Origin: Aquatica leii
Lineage: Eukaryota > Arthropoda > Insecta > Coleoptera > Lampyridae
NCBI GenBank assembly: GCA_035610365.1
Contig: CM069438.1
Span: 34,093,869 to 34,157,868 of the forward strand
DNA: 64,000 bases
Reading direction: 5' to 3'
Shown in pieces: positions 1-10,026 of the stretch. The notes under the pieces are model-generated. The model was not told where the DNA came from. It saw nothing but the letters and a program-made list of their open reading frames with translations, and did no database searches. The position numbers were made by a program, and so were the translations under genes. Within the stretch, counting starts at the first letter, position 1. The number at the start of each line of letters is the position of its first letter.

Positions 1-300
1 AAATCTTTAAATTTTGTTACCACCAAAAGTTGCCGTAACAAATTTCTTTGGCCAACGTGTCAATACTATTGTAGTGCATTGTTTTCTAATAATGATTGTT
101 CTACTCTCATTCTTTTCCAGAATTTTCTTGTTTTGCTTCTTCTCGATGTTCTTAGGCATCTTCTCGAGTTTTGCCGTTCGTGTTTTGGTTTTGGCATTTA
201 TTGTTTGTTGTCATATTTCTGCTCCATAGAAAACTATGTTTTTGATCATACTGTGAATAATTTATAATTTTGTTTTCTGACTGACATTTTCGTTCCGCAG
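1..300 (-). pseudogene. Possible LINE reverse-transcriptase C-terminal relic
   Basis: Read on the minus strand, this stretch contains a short match to the 'YGAE-W' motif found near the C-terminus of many LINE-encoded reverse transcriptases, around 211-235, followed by a lysine/arginine-rich stretch. The frame is broken by stops and no catalytic motif is visible. It is the host flank into which the gypsy provirus inserted, so its continuation would lie after 13776. No continuation was recognised there. The call rests on one weak motif and could be chance. Confidence 0.22.
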
Positions 301-362
301 TAATCTACGTAACGATTTTTGGCTATTTTACCCATCATTTTTGTAGAGATAACTATTTTGCA

Positions 363-366
363 CGTG
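363..366. repeat. Target-site duplication (CGTG), left of gypsy provirus
   Basis: CGTG directly precedes the 5' LTR, and the same four bases directly follow the 3' LTR at 13773-13776. A 4-bp duplication is usual for Ty3/gypsy integrases. It shows the two LTRs belong to one insertion. Confidence 0.9.
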
Positions 367-547
367 AATTATCTCACGAGAAAATTGTAAAGTGCTGAGT
401 ATAAAATGTAACCATATAATATATATAAATTGCAATTGTATTTTCACAGATTTAACATTAGAATTATAGCTACTAAAAATTTTTATTGTAATCATAATAA
501 AATAAATTGTTTTTAAAAAACCGATTTGGGTTAATCAAAAGTTAATT
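367..547 (+). repeat. 5' LTR of gypsy provirus
   Basis: This 181-bp direct repeat pairs with 13578-13772. It begins AATTATCTCACG and ends AAAAGTTAATT, so its ends form a short inverted repeat. It has a TATA-rich stretch (TATAATATATATAA) near its centre and an AATAAA signal in its 3' third, matching promoter and polyadenylation roles. It differs from the 3' LTR by scattered substitutions and by one replaced or deleted central block. Confidence 0.93.
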
Positions 548-565
548 GGCGCAGTCGGTAGGATT
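547..565 (+). other. tRNA-Ser primer-binding site of gypsy provirus
   Basis: TGGCGCAGTCGGTAGGATT is complementary to the 3' end of insect tRNA-Ser, including the CCA end. It overlaps the last base of the LTR. The Drosophila 17.6/297 group uses the same primer, which supports the subgroup call. The 566-860 leader that follows has no coding content I can support. Confidence 0.88.
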
Positions 566-847
566 TCCGGGATTCGCGTATCGAACGTGAGTTTTCGTGT
601 TAACGATTGACTGGAAATCGAACAAAAAAATTGTGACATTGTGAAGTTGTGCAAGTGGCTCCTTAAAAATCAGGAAACCATAGGGTCTATCGCAGAACCA
701 GTGCAACAACAGTGAAACGAAAAGAAAACGGAATTTGTAACAAAATCGTCCTAATTCGCAAAGAAGACCTACAGCCAATCAAGGAAGGAAACTGTGGTCA
801 TCTTTATAGTGGTTAAGAAGAATGTTAAAAATCGTAACAATTTTAAT

Positions 848-854
848 GTAAGTA
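848..854 (+). promoter_or_regulatory. Candidate splice donor for env subgenomic RNA
   Basis: GTAAGTA lies 7 bases upstream of the gag start codon. Errantiviruses such as gypsy make env from a spliced RNA whose donor is near the gag start. A matching acceptor candidate (T-rich tract then CAG) ends at 11941, just before env-like coding sequence that has no obvious ATG of its own. Position and consensus support the idea. Use is inferred. Confidence 0.4.
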
Positions 855-860
855 CAATTT

Positions 861-1991
861 ATGGAAACTCTTTTAAACAATCTGCAAAAATTATCATTAG
901 AAACCCCTTCAACTGACTTAGAATTAATTGCTAATCCCCAAACAACTAACATGAACCAATTCAAAGCTGAATTTTTACAATGTACACCCGAATTTGATGG
1001 TAACCCTAATGAACTGAATAGATATTTATTAACAAGTGAATCAATAATTGAACAGTTTTACGATGAAAAAAATCCTACTAATTTTCAAAACACTTTTATT
1101 CTAAATTCGATTATTTCAAAATTACGCGGAAATGCAAAATTATTAGTAAATATTCAAAACGTTTCTACATGGAGTGAATTGAAAACAGTTTTAACAAACA
1201 GTTTTGCAGATCAAAGAGACGAATCTTGTCTTAACAGAGATCTAGTAATGCTAATACAAAATCTAAATGAAAAACCTCAACAATTTTTTGACAGATGTTT
1301 AAACATTCTAAATTTATTGTGTAGTTATGTAGACGTACATGAAAAGAGTAAAGGTGCTAAAAATTTAAAAAGGGAATTATACCAAGACCTGACGTTAAAA
1401 ACATTTTTAACAGGATTAAAAGAACCTCTAGGCACCACTATTCGTTGTATGAAACCCCAAAATCTAAGTGAAGCCCTCCAATACGTAATAAGTGAAGACA
1501 ACATTCACTACTTCCAGAACTTTTCTAACAAAAATTATCTCAAACCACAAACTCAAACACATATAAGAATGCCACAAAACCCGAATTTTATGCAAAGGTC
1601 AAACTTCGCAGGAAATTCATCTTTTAACTTTCAAAATTCAAACAATCAATTAAGACAGAATTCATTTCCTTCGCAACCTATAAATATTCAACAGAGACCA
1701 ATCATTCGACCTCAAAATTTTTTTACAAATGCATAAGTGTTTAAACAACCCCAATCAAGGAATGTTTTTAAACCAAATCCCCATAGAAATTTTCCAAGGC
1801 CAACACCCATGAGCACAACTCGTAATACGAACTTTGCGCATCCTGGCCCATCAACGTTTCATCAAAACCAAAATTTTCAACCTACACCAATGAGTATATC
1901 TACCAGAAATTTTTATCTCCTACCTAACTCTGAACAATTGTTTAATACCGAGGTTGACGATAACCCCTCTAATGAAAGCGGTTATTGCAAC
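861..1991 (+). pseudogene. gag: Gypsy gag, 5' part (broken)
   Basis: This is the 5' portion of the errantivirus Gag, the structural protein that packages the genomic RNA. The ATG at 861 opens a 291-codon frame ending at an in-frame TAA (1734-1736). The same frame then continues to 1991, where the BEL element interrupts it. It resumes at 8047. Residues about 30-200 are the compact capsid-like region (for example QFFDRCLNILNLL). The later part is rich in Asn, Gln, Pro and Phe, as in 17.6/297 Gag, with no zinc knuckle. The internal stop and the insertion mean no full protein can be made. The total would be about 420 codons, close to the family norm. Confidence 0.85.
1987..1991. repeat. Target-site duplication (GCAAC), left of BEL element
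   Basis: GCAAC precedes the first BEL LTR and recurs directly after the second at 8042-8046. Five bases is the usual BEL/Pao duplication length. Taking out the element and one copy brings the two halves of gag back into one frame. Confidence 0.95.
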
Positions 1992-2172
1992 TGTTAGCGT
2001 AATTAATGAAGTGGACTGTATATTTTAATTTTTCTTTATTGATAAGAACACCCAACACCCAATCGTAAATACAACAATATTCTTTCGACTTAAAACTTAT
2101 TCTGTCCGGTTTTTGATACTCAAAACCTTGAGTATGCGCGGCGCACTATTTTAGTTTAAATTTACAATAACA
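1992..2172 (-). repeat. 3' LTR of BEL element
   Basis: 181 bp, apparently identical to 7861-8041. It is the 3' copy because the element reads on the minus strand. On that strand the sequence just upstream (2173-2190) is purine-rich (AAGGAGG) and probably primes plus-strand synthesis. Confidence 0.95.
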
Positions 2173-2221
2173 TACGCCGGCCTCCTTGAAAAAATAAATA
2201 AACACATAAATGTTTTTTTTT

Positions 2222-5200
2222 TCAATTTGAATCAGTACTTGGCAACTTGAAAACTTTAGTTACACTACGTTTAAGCACTTCTTTTGCGGTTTTGACAGTC
2301 ACAACGCGGGTAACATTATCGTTGCCCGAATGACACTTTATTACTCGACCCGTAGGCCACTGTAACGGATTCGTGACTTCTCCTTGAATAATAACAAGAT
2401 CTCCAACAGCTAAAGGTTTAGACTTGTTCATCCACTTGTTTCGTCTTTGCAGCTGGGTAATGTATTCGACACTTCAACGCCGCCAAAAGTGTTGTGTGAG
2501 TTGTTGTACCAGTTGCCAGCGAGACAACGTATTTGATTTAGTATCGGTCAAGCTTGGCTCCGGAATAGCAGTTAGTGGACATCCAATAAGAAAATGACCT
2601 GGCGTGAGAGGGGTTGGATCGTTTGGGTCGGTTGAAAGAGGAGATAAGGGTCGTGAATTTAAGCAAGATTCAACTTGAACTACGATTGTTAAAAATTCTT
2701 CGTAAGAAAGTTTATTTTCCCCTATTACGCGTCTTAAATGCCATTTAGTCGATTTTACACAAGCTTCAAAAAGACCACCGAAATTTGGAGCTCTAGGTGG
2801 GGAAAATATCCACGTGATTCCCTCTTTTAAAAAGTTTTGATAAAAGCAAGACTTATTTTTTTCTATATACTGATAAAGCTCTCGTAATTCGCGATTAGCA
2901 CCAACATAATTAGTGCCGTTATCAGAATAGATTTTTTCGCATTTACCTCGACGTGCAAAAAATCGTTTAAATGCTGCAATGAATGATTCGGTAGTGAGAT
3001 CACCAACGATCTCTAAATGACACGCCTTTGTGGCATGACAAACAAAAACGCAAATATAAATCTTGATAAATTTTAAATTTCGTTTTGTTCTTTCTTTAAT
3101 ATAAAAAGGACCACAATAGTCCGTTCCCGTTACACTAAAGGGCTTACTGGGAGTTATTCTGTCTGACGGCAGATTCCCCATTATGTAATTTTGTCTCCAA
3201 GGTTTAGCCTTGAAACATTTGACACATTCACGTACTGTTTGTTTTGCCAAAGTTCCGCCAGCTATTGGCCAAAAACGTTGTCGAACCGTGGCTAAAAGCA
3301 ATTGAGCCCCACAGTGTAAAGATAAAATGTGTTCATTTCGAACTATAAGTTTTGTTAATTTATGCTTGCTGGGCAGCAATATAGGATATTTTTTATCGTA
3401 AGGAAAACTTGAATTTGCTATGCGTCCACCAACTCGAAGCAAATTTTTATTATCTAAAAAGGGATGTAACGAAAGTAAATTACTAGTTGACTGTACACGT
3501 TTATTTTTTTCTAATTTTGACACTTCTTGTGCAAACTGTTGACGTTGCACGAGTCGTATCAATGTATGCAAGGCATCGTTTAGTTCGCGTACAGTCAATA
3601 CACCAGACATTTTCTCTTTAGTTTTTGATCGAAGATTTTTAGTAAACCTCAGCACGTATGCAAAGATAGATTGAATTTTAAAAAGTGATGAAAATTTGTC
3701 GATTATTTGTAGTAAGTCGTTTTCGTTTGTAACAACTACATTAGTGATCGTTCGCGTTTCAGATTTGTCGTTTAATGAATTAATATCGACCGCTCCGATA
3801 AGCCATTCTGATTTGTCCAAAACAAGCCATGGTGGTCCATGAAACCATAATTCTGATTTTAAAAGTTCACTTGGCAAAAGACCCCTTGATATAACGTCAG
3901 CAGGGTTGTCGTTTGATTTTATATGGTGCCATTCACAGGCGTTTGTTAAATTTTGAATGATCGCGACCCGATTGGCTACATACGTTTTCCATCGATGGGG
4001 TGAATCCCCAATCCAATGAAGTGCAATGGTAGAATCCGACCAAAAATATCGTTTTTGTATTTGTAACCTTAACGCCTTTTCTATTGATCGTACTAACTTT
4101 GTTAAAAGTACCGTCGCACAAAGTTCTAATCGCGGAAGCGATAACCTTTTTAGAGGAGCGATTTTTGATTTGGCACACAACAGTTGTACACAACTATCAC
4201 CTGCCATATTAGATGATTTAATATAAACGCAAGCGCCATAGCATTTTTCCGACGCGTCCGCGAAACCGTGAATTTCGTTGTGAGTAGCCTGTTTAACCAA
4301 TACGTGTCTTGGCACTGCTATTTTATTTAGCGTAATCAATTGGTTCCGAAAATTGATCCAAAACGTTTGAAGGTTATTTGGTAGCGGTTCGTCCCATGGC
4401 AATTGTTGCTCCCATAATTTTTGTACAAACATCTTAGCAATGACGATTACTGGACCGAGAATTCCTAATGGGTCGAAAAGCTGTGCGATTTCCGAAAGTA
4501 CGTTGCGTTTTGTGATTGTATCGTGTATTATAAGTTTAAATGTATAATTAATACTATCGTTTTTGGGATTCCAAACGATGCCTAACGTTTTAGAATCCGT
4601 TGGTTTATTAATTATTACGCTATCTAAATCTATTTTAGGTTGTGGCCGATCAAAATTAGTCTTAAACTTGCTGAGTTCGAAACCTGCACCGTTGAAAATG
4701 TTAGATAATTTAGTTTTAATTGTTAAAACTTCATTTATGCTTTGAGTACCGCAAAGCAAATCGTCAACGTATATTTCGTTTTTTATAATGTTTGCGATGT
4801 CCGAATGTTCTTTCTCGCAAGTATTGGCAAGTTCATGTAAACACCGAATAGCTAAGTACGGACTTGATGTCATACCAAAAACTACTGTATTTAATTCGTA
4901 GCGCGCAATTGGTTGCGATGTGTCTGATCGCCACAAAATTTGTTGAAAACGTCTGTCCTTTTCGTGAACTAAAATTTGACGAAACATTTTTACAATGTCA
5001 CAACTAAGGACGTAACTATGTTTTCGAAAACTAACGAGAATGGAAAAAAGATCATTTTGGATAACTGGGCCCGAATATAATGTGTCGTTCAATGAAATGC
5101 CGTTATCCGTTTTATTTGAGGCATCAAATACAACTCGAATTTTATTATTTTTAAACACAGCATGGTGTGGTATTACGTAATTGTTAGGTGTATTCATAAC

Positions 5201-5452
5201 CGATATGTTATCATCTACTCTGCGCATGTGATTTAACCTTTCGTATTCAGTCATAAATTCTACGTAGTTATGCCTTAAATTTTGATTTTGGCTTAAACAT
5301 CTTTCGAGTGAATAAAAACGTTCAAGTGCAGTTTGATACGATTTTCCTAATTGCGTAATTCTGTGATTAAACGGAAGTTGTATGTACAATAAATCTACCA
5401 TCGTCATCACGAGTGTGAGTTTGAACGAAATGAGACTCACATTTTTGTTCAT
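2222..5452 (-). pseudogene. pol: BEL pol: reverse transcriptase, RNase H, integrase
   Basis: Copies the element's RNA to DNA and integrates it. The main frame is 992 codons (5452 down to 2474). Reverse transcriptase occupies about residues 45-330, with the catalytic YVDD at 228-231. RNase H begins at FADAS (397-401). Integrase has a zinc-binding pair H708/H713 and C743/C746, then catalytic D778, D844 and E896. The frame ends at a TGA (2476-2474) where the family has a conserved Trp in the HFWxRW motif. The same frame continues to 2222 with the usual C-terminal beta-rich domain (WPTGRV). The N-terminus overlaps the protease frame by 86 bases in a +1 frame relation. With the LTRs identical, these lesions are either very recent or were carried by the copied RNA. 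Confidence 0.93.
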
Positions 5453-7361
5453 CTGGAAAATAGTGCTTTGTATACTCTTCCTTTTCTGTTTCCCAAAATT
5501 TGGTTAAAGATTGATGTAATTCATAATTGGTGATAGCTACATTTGAAATAGTACGACTATGAGGAATTCGCGTATGCTGTATTGGTCCCGCTAGAATCCA
5601 ACCCAATTTGCTTTTATGAAGAAACGGTTGGCCGTGGCCCAATTTTATTTGTTGCGGTATAAGTAAATCCCAGAATAAATCTGTACCGATTAATAATTGA
5701 ATTTTTCCGCCGTTGAAGAACTCCGGATCTGCTAACTTTAAGTTTTGTGGAATGGTTACCGCAGTAGTAATCGCGGGTAAATTACTCGAAATTTGCGGTA
5801 ACAAGAGGCATGTTAGTGTCGCAGTGTAATTATTGTTTAGAGACGCTATTTTAAGCTTGGTTTTTGCTGTAATATTACAATTTGCTTGATTTATTCCTAC
5901 TACTGCTGATCGGAATGCAGAAGTTGGAATTCGTAACGTTTTTACCAACTCTTCGCTTATTAATGAATTTTGAGAACCGGAATCAAGTAAACATTTGCAT
6001 TTGTGGATGTTTCCGTCGATATCAAACACATTGATTAATGCAGTAGATAAAATAATTTCGCTGTTATTAGATTGTACCGTGTTACTTATCACAGCTTCCG
6101 CAACATTCGACGTACTTGCTTCAGTATCGTTAGTAACGTTTTGTACCTGAGGAATTTCGTTTAAATGTAAAAGCGTATTGTGCTTGCGATTGCATTGTCT
6201 ACAATTCGAATGTTTACATTTATTTTCCGCGTGTTGACCTTTGAGACAATTTTTACATAAATTTAATTTGTTAATTTCGTCAATACGTTGTTTTACTGTA
6301 AGTTCTTTAAATCTTTCGCAATAATAAATTAGATGGTTTTGATTGCATATCGGACAATTACGATGCAAAGTCGCGGAAATTAACGCGTGTCCTTGTCGTT
6401 TGAAATTATTGTTTAAATGATTGTGAGCACGAATGGTACGCGGATTTTCCAATTTGTGGGTTTCGAGCGTTTCAAGTACGATGCACTTATCGCCGATAAA
6501 ATGTAATAATTCGTTTAACGTAGCGAAATCTCCACGAATTGCATGTTTCTCCCAATCTTTTCGAGTACTGAAGTCAAATTTATTTGTTACAACGTGCGTA
6601 ATTAATACATCCCATGCGTCTGTGTCGATGCCGATATGTTTTAAAGCTTGAATATTTTTAATTATCGTATCTTGAAAATTTCTCAAACTTACTAAAGATT
6701 CTTTATTTATAGCGGGCATGTCTAGTATTGACTGTATATGACCGTGTACAATTAAGCGTTTGTTTTCGAAACGTTCCGTCAAAAGTTTCCACGCCGTGTC
6801 GAATGAAGATTCTGTGATTTCTAAATTTTCCGTTATGTGAGCGGCATCGCCTTGCAATGACGATTTCAAATATAAAAACTTTTTTATATTCGATAATTTA
6901 GAGTCATTAGTAATTAGACCTTCGAACATTTCTTTAAAGTTGTACCACCCGTCATAGGTGCCTTTAAATATTGGCAATTGTATAACCGGTAAACGAATAT
7001 CTGAATGACTGGATTGCAAATCATTCGTATCAGACGGACGATTTGCAATCGTAAGATTTAATTGATTGTTTTCGTTAGAATATCGTTTTAACACGCATTT
7101 TGCACACGTTTGTGCTTCAAAATATTTTGTTTCAAAATTATCTCGTTCACTGTCGGACTCGTCACTTAAAAGTTCAATTTCGGTTTGAATGGTGTCAAAA
7201 GCTTCATAAAGGCTTTCGAATTTTGTTAAACGACACTCTAAGCTAGTAATTGTTTCGAGATTTAATTCATCAAGATTTATGTTGTTTACGTAATTGTTAA
7301 ATTTTGTAACTTGTGTTTTAATCTGACCACGCTTTTTGATAAGAACTTTTAAATCCGCCAT
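5367..7361 (-). CDS. gag: BEL Gag and aspartic protease
   Basis: A 664-codon frame for the capsid protein and protease. The ATG at 7361 is the first in frame after the leader. Residues 1-100 are coiled-coil-like and charged. About 125-310 is the Gag core typical of BEL/Pao (LPIFKGTYDGWYNF). Cys/His clusters at about 336-348 and 369-393 are the zinc knuckles. The protease active-site motif LDSGS is at 459-463. The frame ends at 5367, past the conserved DGR motif that starts the RT linker. Downstream pol lies in the +1 frame. Most BEL/Pao elements have a single continuous frame, so this break is either a one-base indel or a recoding site. The overlap region would be the place to decide. Confidence 0.92.
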   Translation of the reverse strand: MADLKVLIKKRGQIKTQVTKFNNYVNNINLDELNLETITSLECRLTKFESLYEAFDTIQTEIELLSDESDSERDNFETKYFEAQTCAKCVLKRYSNENNQLNLTIANRPSDTNDLQSSHSDIRLPVIQLPIFKGTYDGWYNFKEMFEGLITNDSKLSNIKKFLYLKSSLQGDAAHITENLEITESSFDTAWKLLTERFENKRLIVHGHIQSILDMPAINKESLVSLRNFQDTIIKNIQALKHIGIDTDAWDVLITHVVTNKFDFSTRKDWEKHAIRGDFATLNELLHFIGDKCIVLETLETHKLENPRTIRAHNHLNNNFKRQGHALISATLHRNCPICNQNHLIYYCERFKELTVKQRIDEINKLNLCKNCLKGQHAENKCKHSNCRQCNRKHNTLLHLNEIPQVQNVTNDTEASTSNVAEAVISNTVQSNNSEIILSTALINVFDIDGNIHKCKCLLDSGSQNSLISEELVKTLRIPTSAFRSAVVGINQANCNITAKTKLKIASLNNNYTATLTCLLLPQISSNLPAITTAVTIPQNLKLADPEFFNGGKIQLLIGTDLFWDLLIPQQIKLGHGQPFLHKSKLGWILAGPIQHTRIPHSRTISNVAITNYELHQSLTKFWETEKEEYTKHYFPDEQKCESHFVQTHTRDDDGRFIVHTTSV

Positions 7362-7838
7362 AATTATTGTAAATTAAATTTAATTTGCGTAATACACAAT
7401 AATAAACAATAGTAATACAAGATAATCGCTTAAATTCGATTAAAGTAAAGGAAAATTTAGGCAAAAAGAAACTCACGTTTGGTCCGTAGTATACGATGCG
7501 GTTCCTTATTGTTGCCTCGCTGGCCTGGTGTAAATCGCCGCCGCAAACCTCTCGTTTTCTCGTTAGGCTGGTAGACAAAAATAACCGGTAGCCGTTAACC
7601 GGTAGGTGTAGTAAAGATACGCTGCGACGCTCGTCGGTTATCTTCTTTTCGTATGAAACTGTTGTAGATAGCCACGATAGCTTTTTGTAATAACGAAATG
7701 TTGATGCTCGATGCACCGATACCATTTGTTTTTCGCAGATAGCTTTGTTGCGCGCTAACCTGCTTATTTAAATTGTAGTTCTTCCAGGTGTCCTTTATCA
7801 CTTTGGTTCGTCGATTGTATGACGTTTTTTCCAAAATA

Positions 7839-7855
7839 TCCGGCTCGAAGGACCA
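7839..7855 (-). other. tRNA-Tyr-like primer-binding site of BEL element
   Basis: On the minus strand, TGGTCCTTCGAGCCGGA begins five bases after the 5' LTR. It is complementary to the 3' end of animal tRNA-Tyr (CCGGCTCGAAGGACCA). The leader between here and the gag ATG (7362-7838) shows no further gene. Confidence 0.8.
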
Positions 7856-7860
7856 AAAAA

Positions 7861-8041
7861 TGTTAGCGTAATTAATGAAGTGGACTGTATATTTTAATTT
7901 TTCTTTATTGATAAGAACACCCAACACCCAATCGTAAATACAACAATATTCTTTCGACTTAAAACTTATTCTGTCCGGTTTTTGATACTCAAAACCTTGA
8001 GTATGCGCGGCGCACTATTTTAGTTTAAATTTACAATAACA
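7861..8041 (-). repeat. 5' LTR of BEL element
   Basis: 181 bp, indistinguishable by eye from 1992-2172. It drives transcription leftward. It is followed at 8042-8046 by the second GCAAC target copy. Confidence 0.95.
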
Positions 8042-8184
8042 GCAACTATCAATATGACGAACAGACAGAAAATGACGAATGTACTAATTGTGACGATCAT
8101 ACCCAAATTTATCAAGACGAGTTCGACTACGAACAAAACGACGAAAATTTTCAGGAAACGCCTCCACCAAACCTAAACACATGA
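8042..8184 (+). pseudogene. gag: Gypsy gag, 3' end
   Basis: This continues the gag frame after the BEL insertion (the first five bases are the duplicated target). It encodes an acidic Asp/Glu/Asn/Gln-rich tail. It ends at TGA 8182-8184, which overlaps the ATGATG at 8181 where protease begins in the -1 frame. This overlap fits the -1 ribosomal frameshift that retroviruses and errantiviruses use to make Gag-Pol. Confidence 0.8.
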
Positions 8185-8885
8185 TGCCGCAAATAATCTC
8201 GATTAATACATCTAATAAAAGCGAACTTCCCTACATCATTTTCCCCGAACATAACCTAAAAATTTTGATTGATACCGGATCAACAAAATTGTTTATTGAC
8301 CCAGATATTGCGTTAAAATATTTTCCAAATCTTATAAAAAACGATCCATTTATAGTTTCAACCGTTTTTCAGAAATCTTCGCATAAGTACAGTACACTTA
8401 TACCGGCTTCAGATATATTTCAATTACCGGAAACCAAATTATTAAAATTCTATTTGTTTAAATTTCATAACTCATTTGATGGTTTAATAGGACTAGATAA
8501 TTTAAAATTTTTAGAAGCAAATTTAGACTTCAAGAGCGGCTACCTAATCACACCATATAGTAAAACAAAACGTCTGTTTCATTCTACTTAAAAGGAACTA
8601 AATTTAATTACAGTAGCTCCGAGAATGCAACAAGTTATTAAAATTAAAACTTCAATAAAGGAAGGCGAAATCATTATTCCCCATCAAAAAATTCTTATTT
8701 GCGAAATACTCGAATGTCTCACTATTGCAAAAAATGGCGAATCTTTAACTACGATTTTAAACAATACTATTAATCTAATTACATTAGATTTTTCGCAACC
8801 TATACTTGTAGAAAATTTTGATAGGACGCAAATTGACCTGAATCACATCGAAACAAATTTAACCAAATCAGAACAAATCACTTAA
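8181..8885 (+). pseudogene. pol: Gypsy pol: protease region
   Basis: This is the retropepsin-like protease that matures Gag-Pol. The catalytic motif DTGS is at residues 31-34 of the first 136-codon frame, and a Leu/Ile-Gly-Leu-Asp motif (GLIGLDNLKF) lies downstream as expected. An in-frame TAA at 8589-8591 splits it. The same frame stays open from 8592 to a TAA at 8883-8885. The linker to reverse transcriptase then continues in another frame (about 8882-9070), so a one-base indel lies near 8880. Confidence 0.85.
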
Positions 8886-10026
8886 ACGAAGCAGAAAAAC
8901 TAGTCATTAACATCTGCAAAGAATACTCTGACATTTTCTACCAAGAAAATATGCCACTTACTTTTACAAATAAAATAAAACATCAAATCAGAACGATTGA
9001 CGAAGTCCCTGCTTATAGGAGACCATATCGATATCCTTTCATTTACAAAAACGAAATCCAAAATCAAATAAAAAAATGTTAGATTCAAAAATTATCAGAC
9101 CCAGTATCTCACCTTGGTCTTCGCCCATTTGGGTAGTTCCAAAAAAACTAAACGCATCTGGACAACAAAAATGGCGCGTAGTCATAGACTATCGACAGTT
9201 AAACTCAAAAACCATTGACGACAAGTATCCTTTACCTAACATTACAGACTTACTGGACAAATTAGGAAAATGCCAATATTTTACAACCCTAGATCTAGCT
9301 AGTGGATTTCACCAAATTGAGATGAACGAGAAAGATGTAGAAAAAACTGCGTTTACGACTGAAAATGGACACTGGGAATTTTTACGAATGCCCTTTGGAT
9401 TGAAAGGTGCTCCTGCTACTTTTCAAAGAGTCATGGATAACATCCTCCGTGGTATACAAAACGAGCCATGTTTGGTCCACTTAGACGACATTATCATTTT
9501 CTCAACATCCCTTCAAGAACACATCGACCGACTTAAAAATGTTTTTCAAAGACTTCGAGAATCAAATTTCAAAATTCAACTTGATAAATCCGAATTTTTA
9601 AGAAAGGAAGTAGCTTACCTTGGTCACATAGTGACACCAAAAGGAGTTAAGCCCAACCCGGATAAAATCAAAGCAATAAAGAATTACCCAATTCCAAAAA
9701 CAACTAAACAAATTAAAGGCGTTTTAGGACTATTAAGTTATTATAGACGGTTTATTCAAAATTTTGTCAAGACTACTAAACCGTTAACCAAGTGTTTAAA
9801 AAAGGGCGCAAAAATCGAACACGATCGAGAATTTCTAACATGTTTCGAAACTTGCAAAAATTTACTTATAAATGAACCCATCCTTCAATACCCAGACTTT
9901 TCTAAACCATTTAACCTGACCACCGATGCGAGCAACTTTGCCATTGGAGCAATCTTATCTCAAGGCCCCATTGGCCAAGATCTGCCCATAGCGTATGCAT
10001 CCCGTACCCTAAACGATTCCGAATAA
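8882..10026 (+). pseudogene. pol: Gypsy pol: reverse transcriptase
   Basis: Copies the proviral RNA. The N-terminal part (8882-9070, containing the conserved RPYRYP stretch) is out of frame with the rest. The shift occurs at a run of seven A's near 9069-9075. From 9076, 316 codons follow: VVIDYRQLN, the first catalytic LDLASGFHQI, FGLKGAPATFQ, and the metal-binding motif, which reads HLDD at residues 135-138 where the family has a Tyr. The start of RNase H (TTDASNFAIGA) is also present. It ends at an in-frame TAA (10024-10026) at a usually basic position before NYS. The frameshifts, the altered YxDD residue and the stop show it is inactive. Confidence 0.92.

Larger units (their letters stand above)
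1992..8041 (-). mobile_element. BEL/Pao LTR retrotransposon, nested in gypsy gag
   Basis: A full-length 6,050-bp element in minus orientation with two 181-bp LTRs, a primer site, gag-protease and pol frames, a purine tract and a 5-bp target duplication. The LTRs begin and end TGTTA...TAACA and look identical base for base, so this insertion is recent. The BEL/Pao call rests on the order Gag-protease-RT-RNase H-integrase, the Gag core with CCHC-type knuckles, and the YVDD reverse transcriptase. The coding region carries one frame change between protease and RT and one nonsense codon near the end of integrase. Confidence 0.97.

Noticed and set aside
14..267. Plus-strand hydrophobic frames at the left edge resembling a membrane protein
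   Set aside because: Low-complexity Phe/Leu content, and the other strand has a slightly better, though weak, LINE-like reading.
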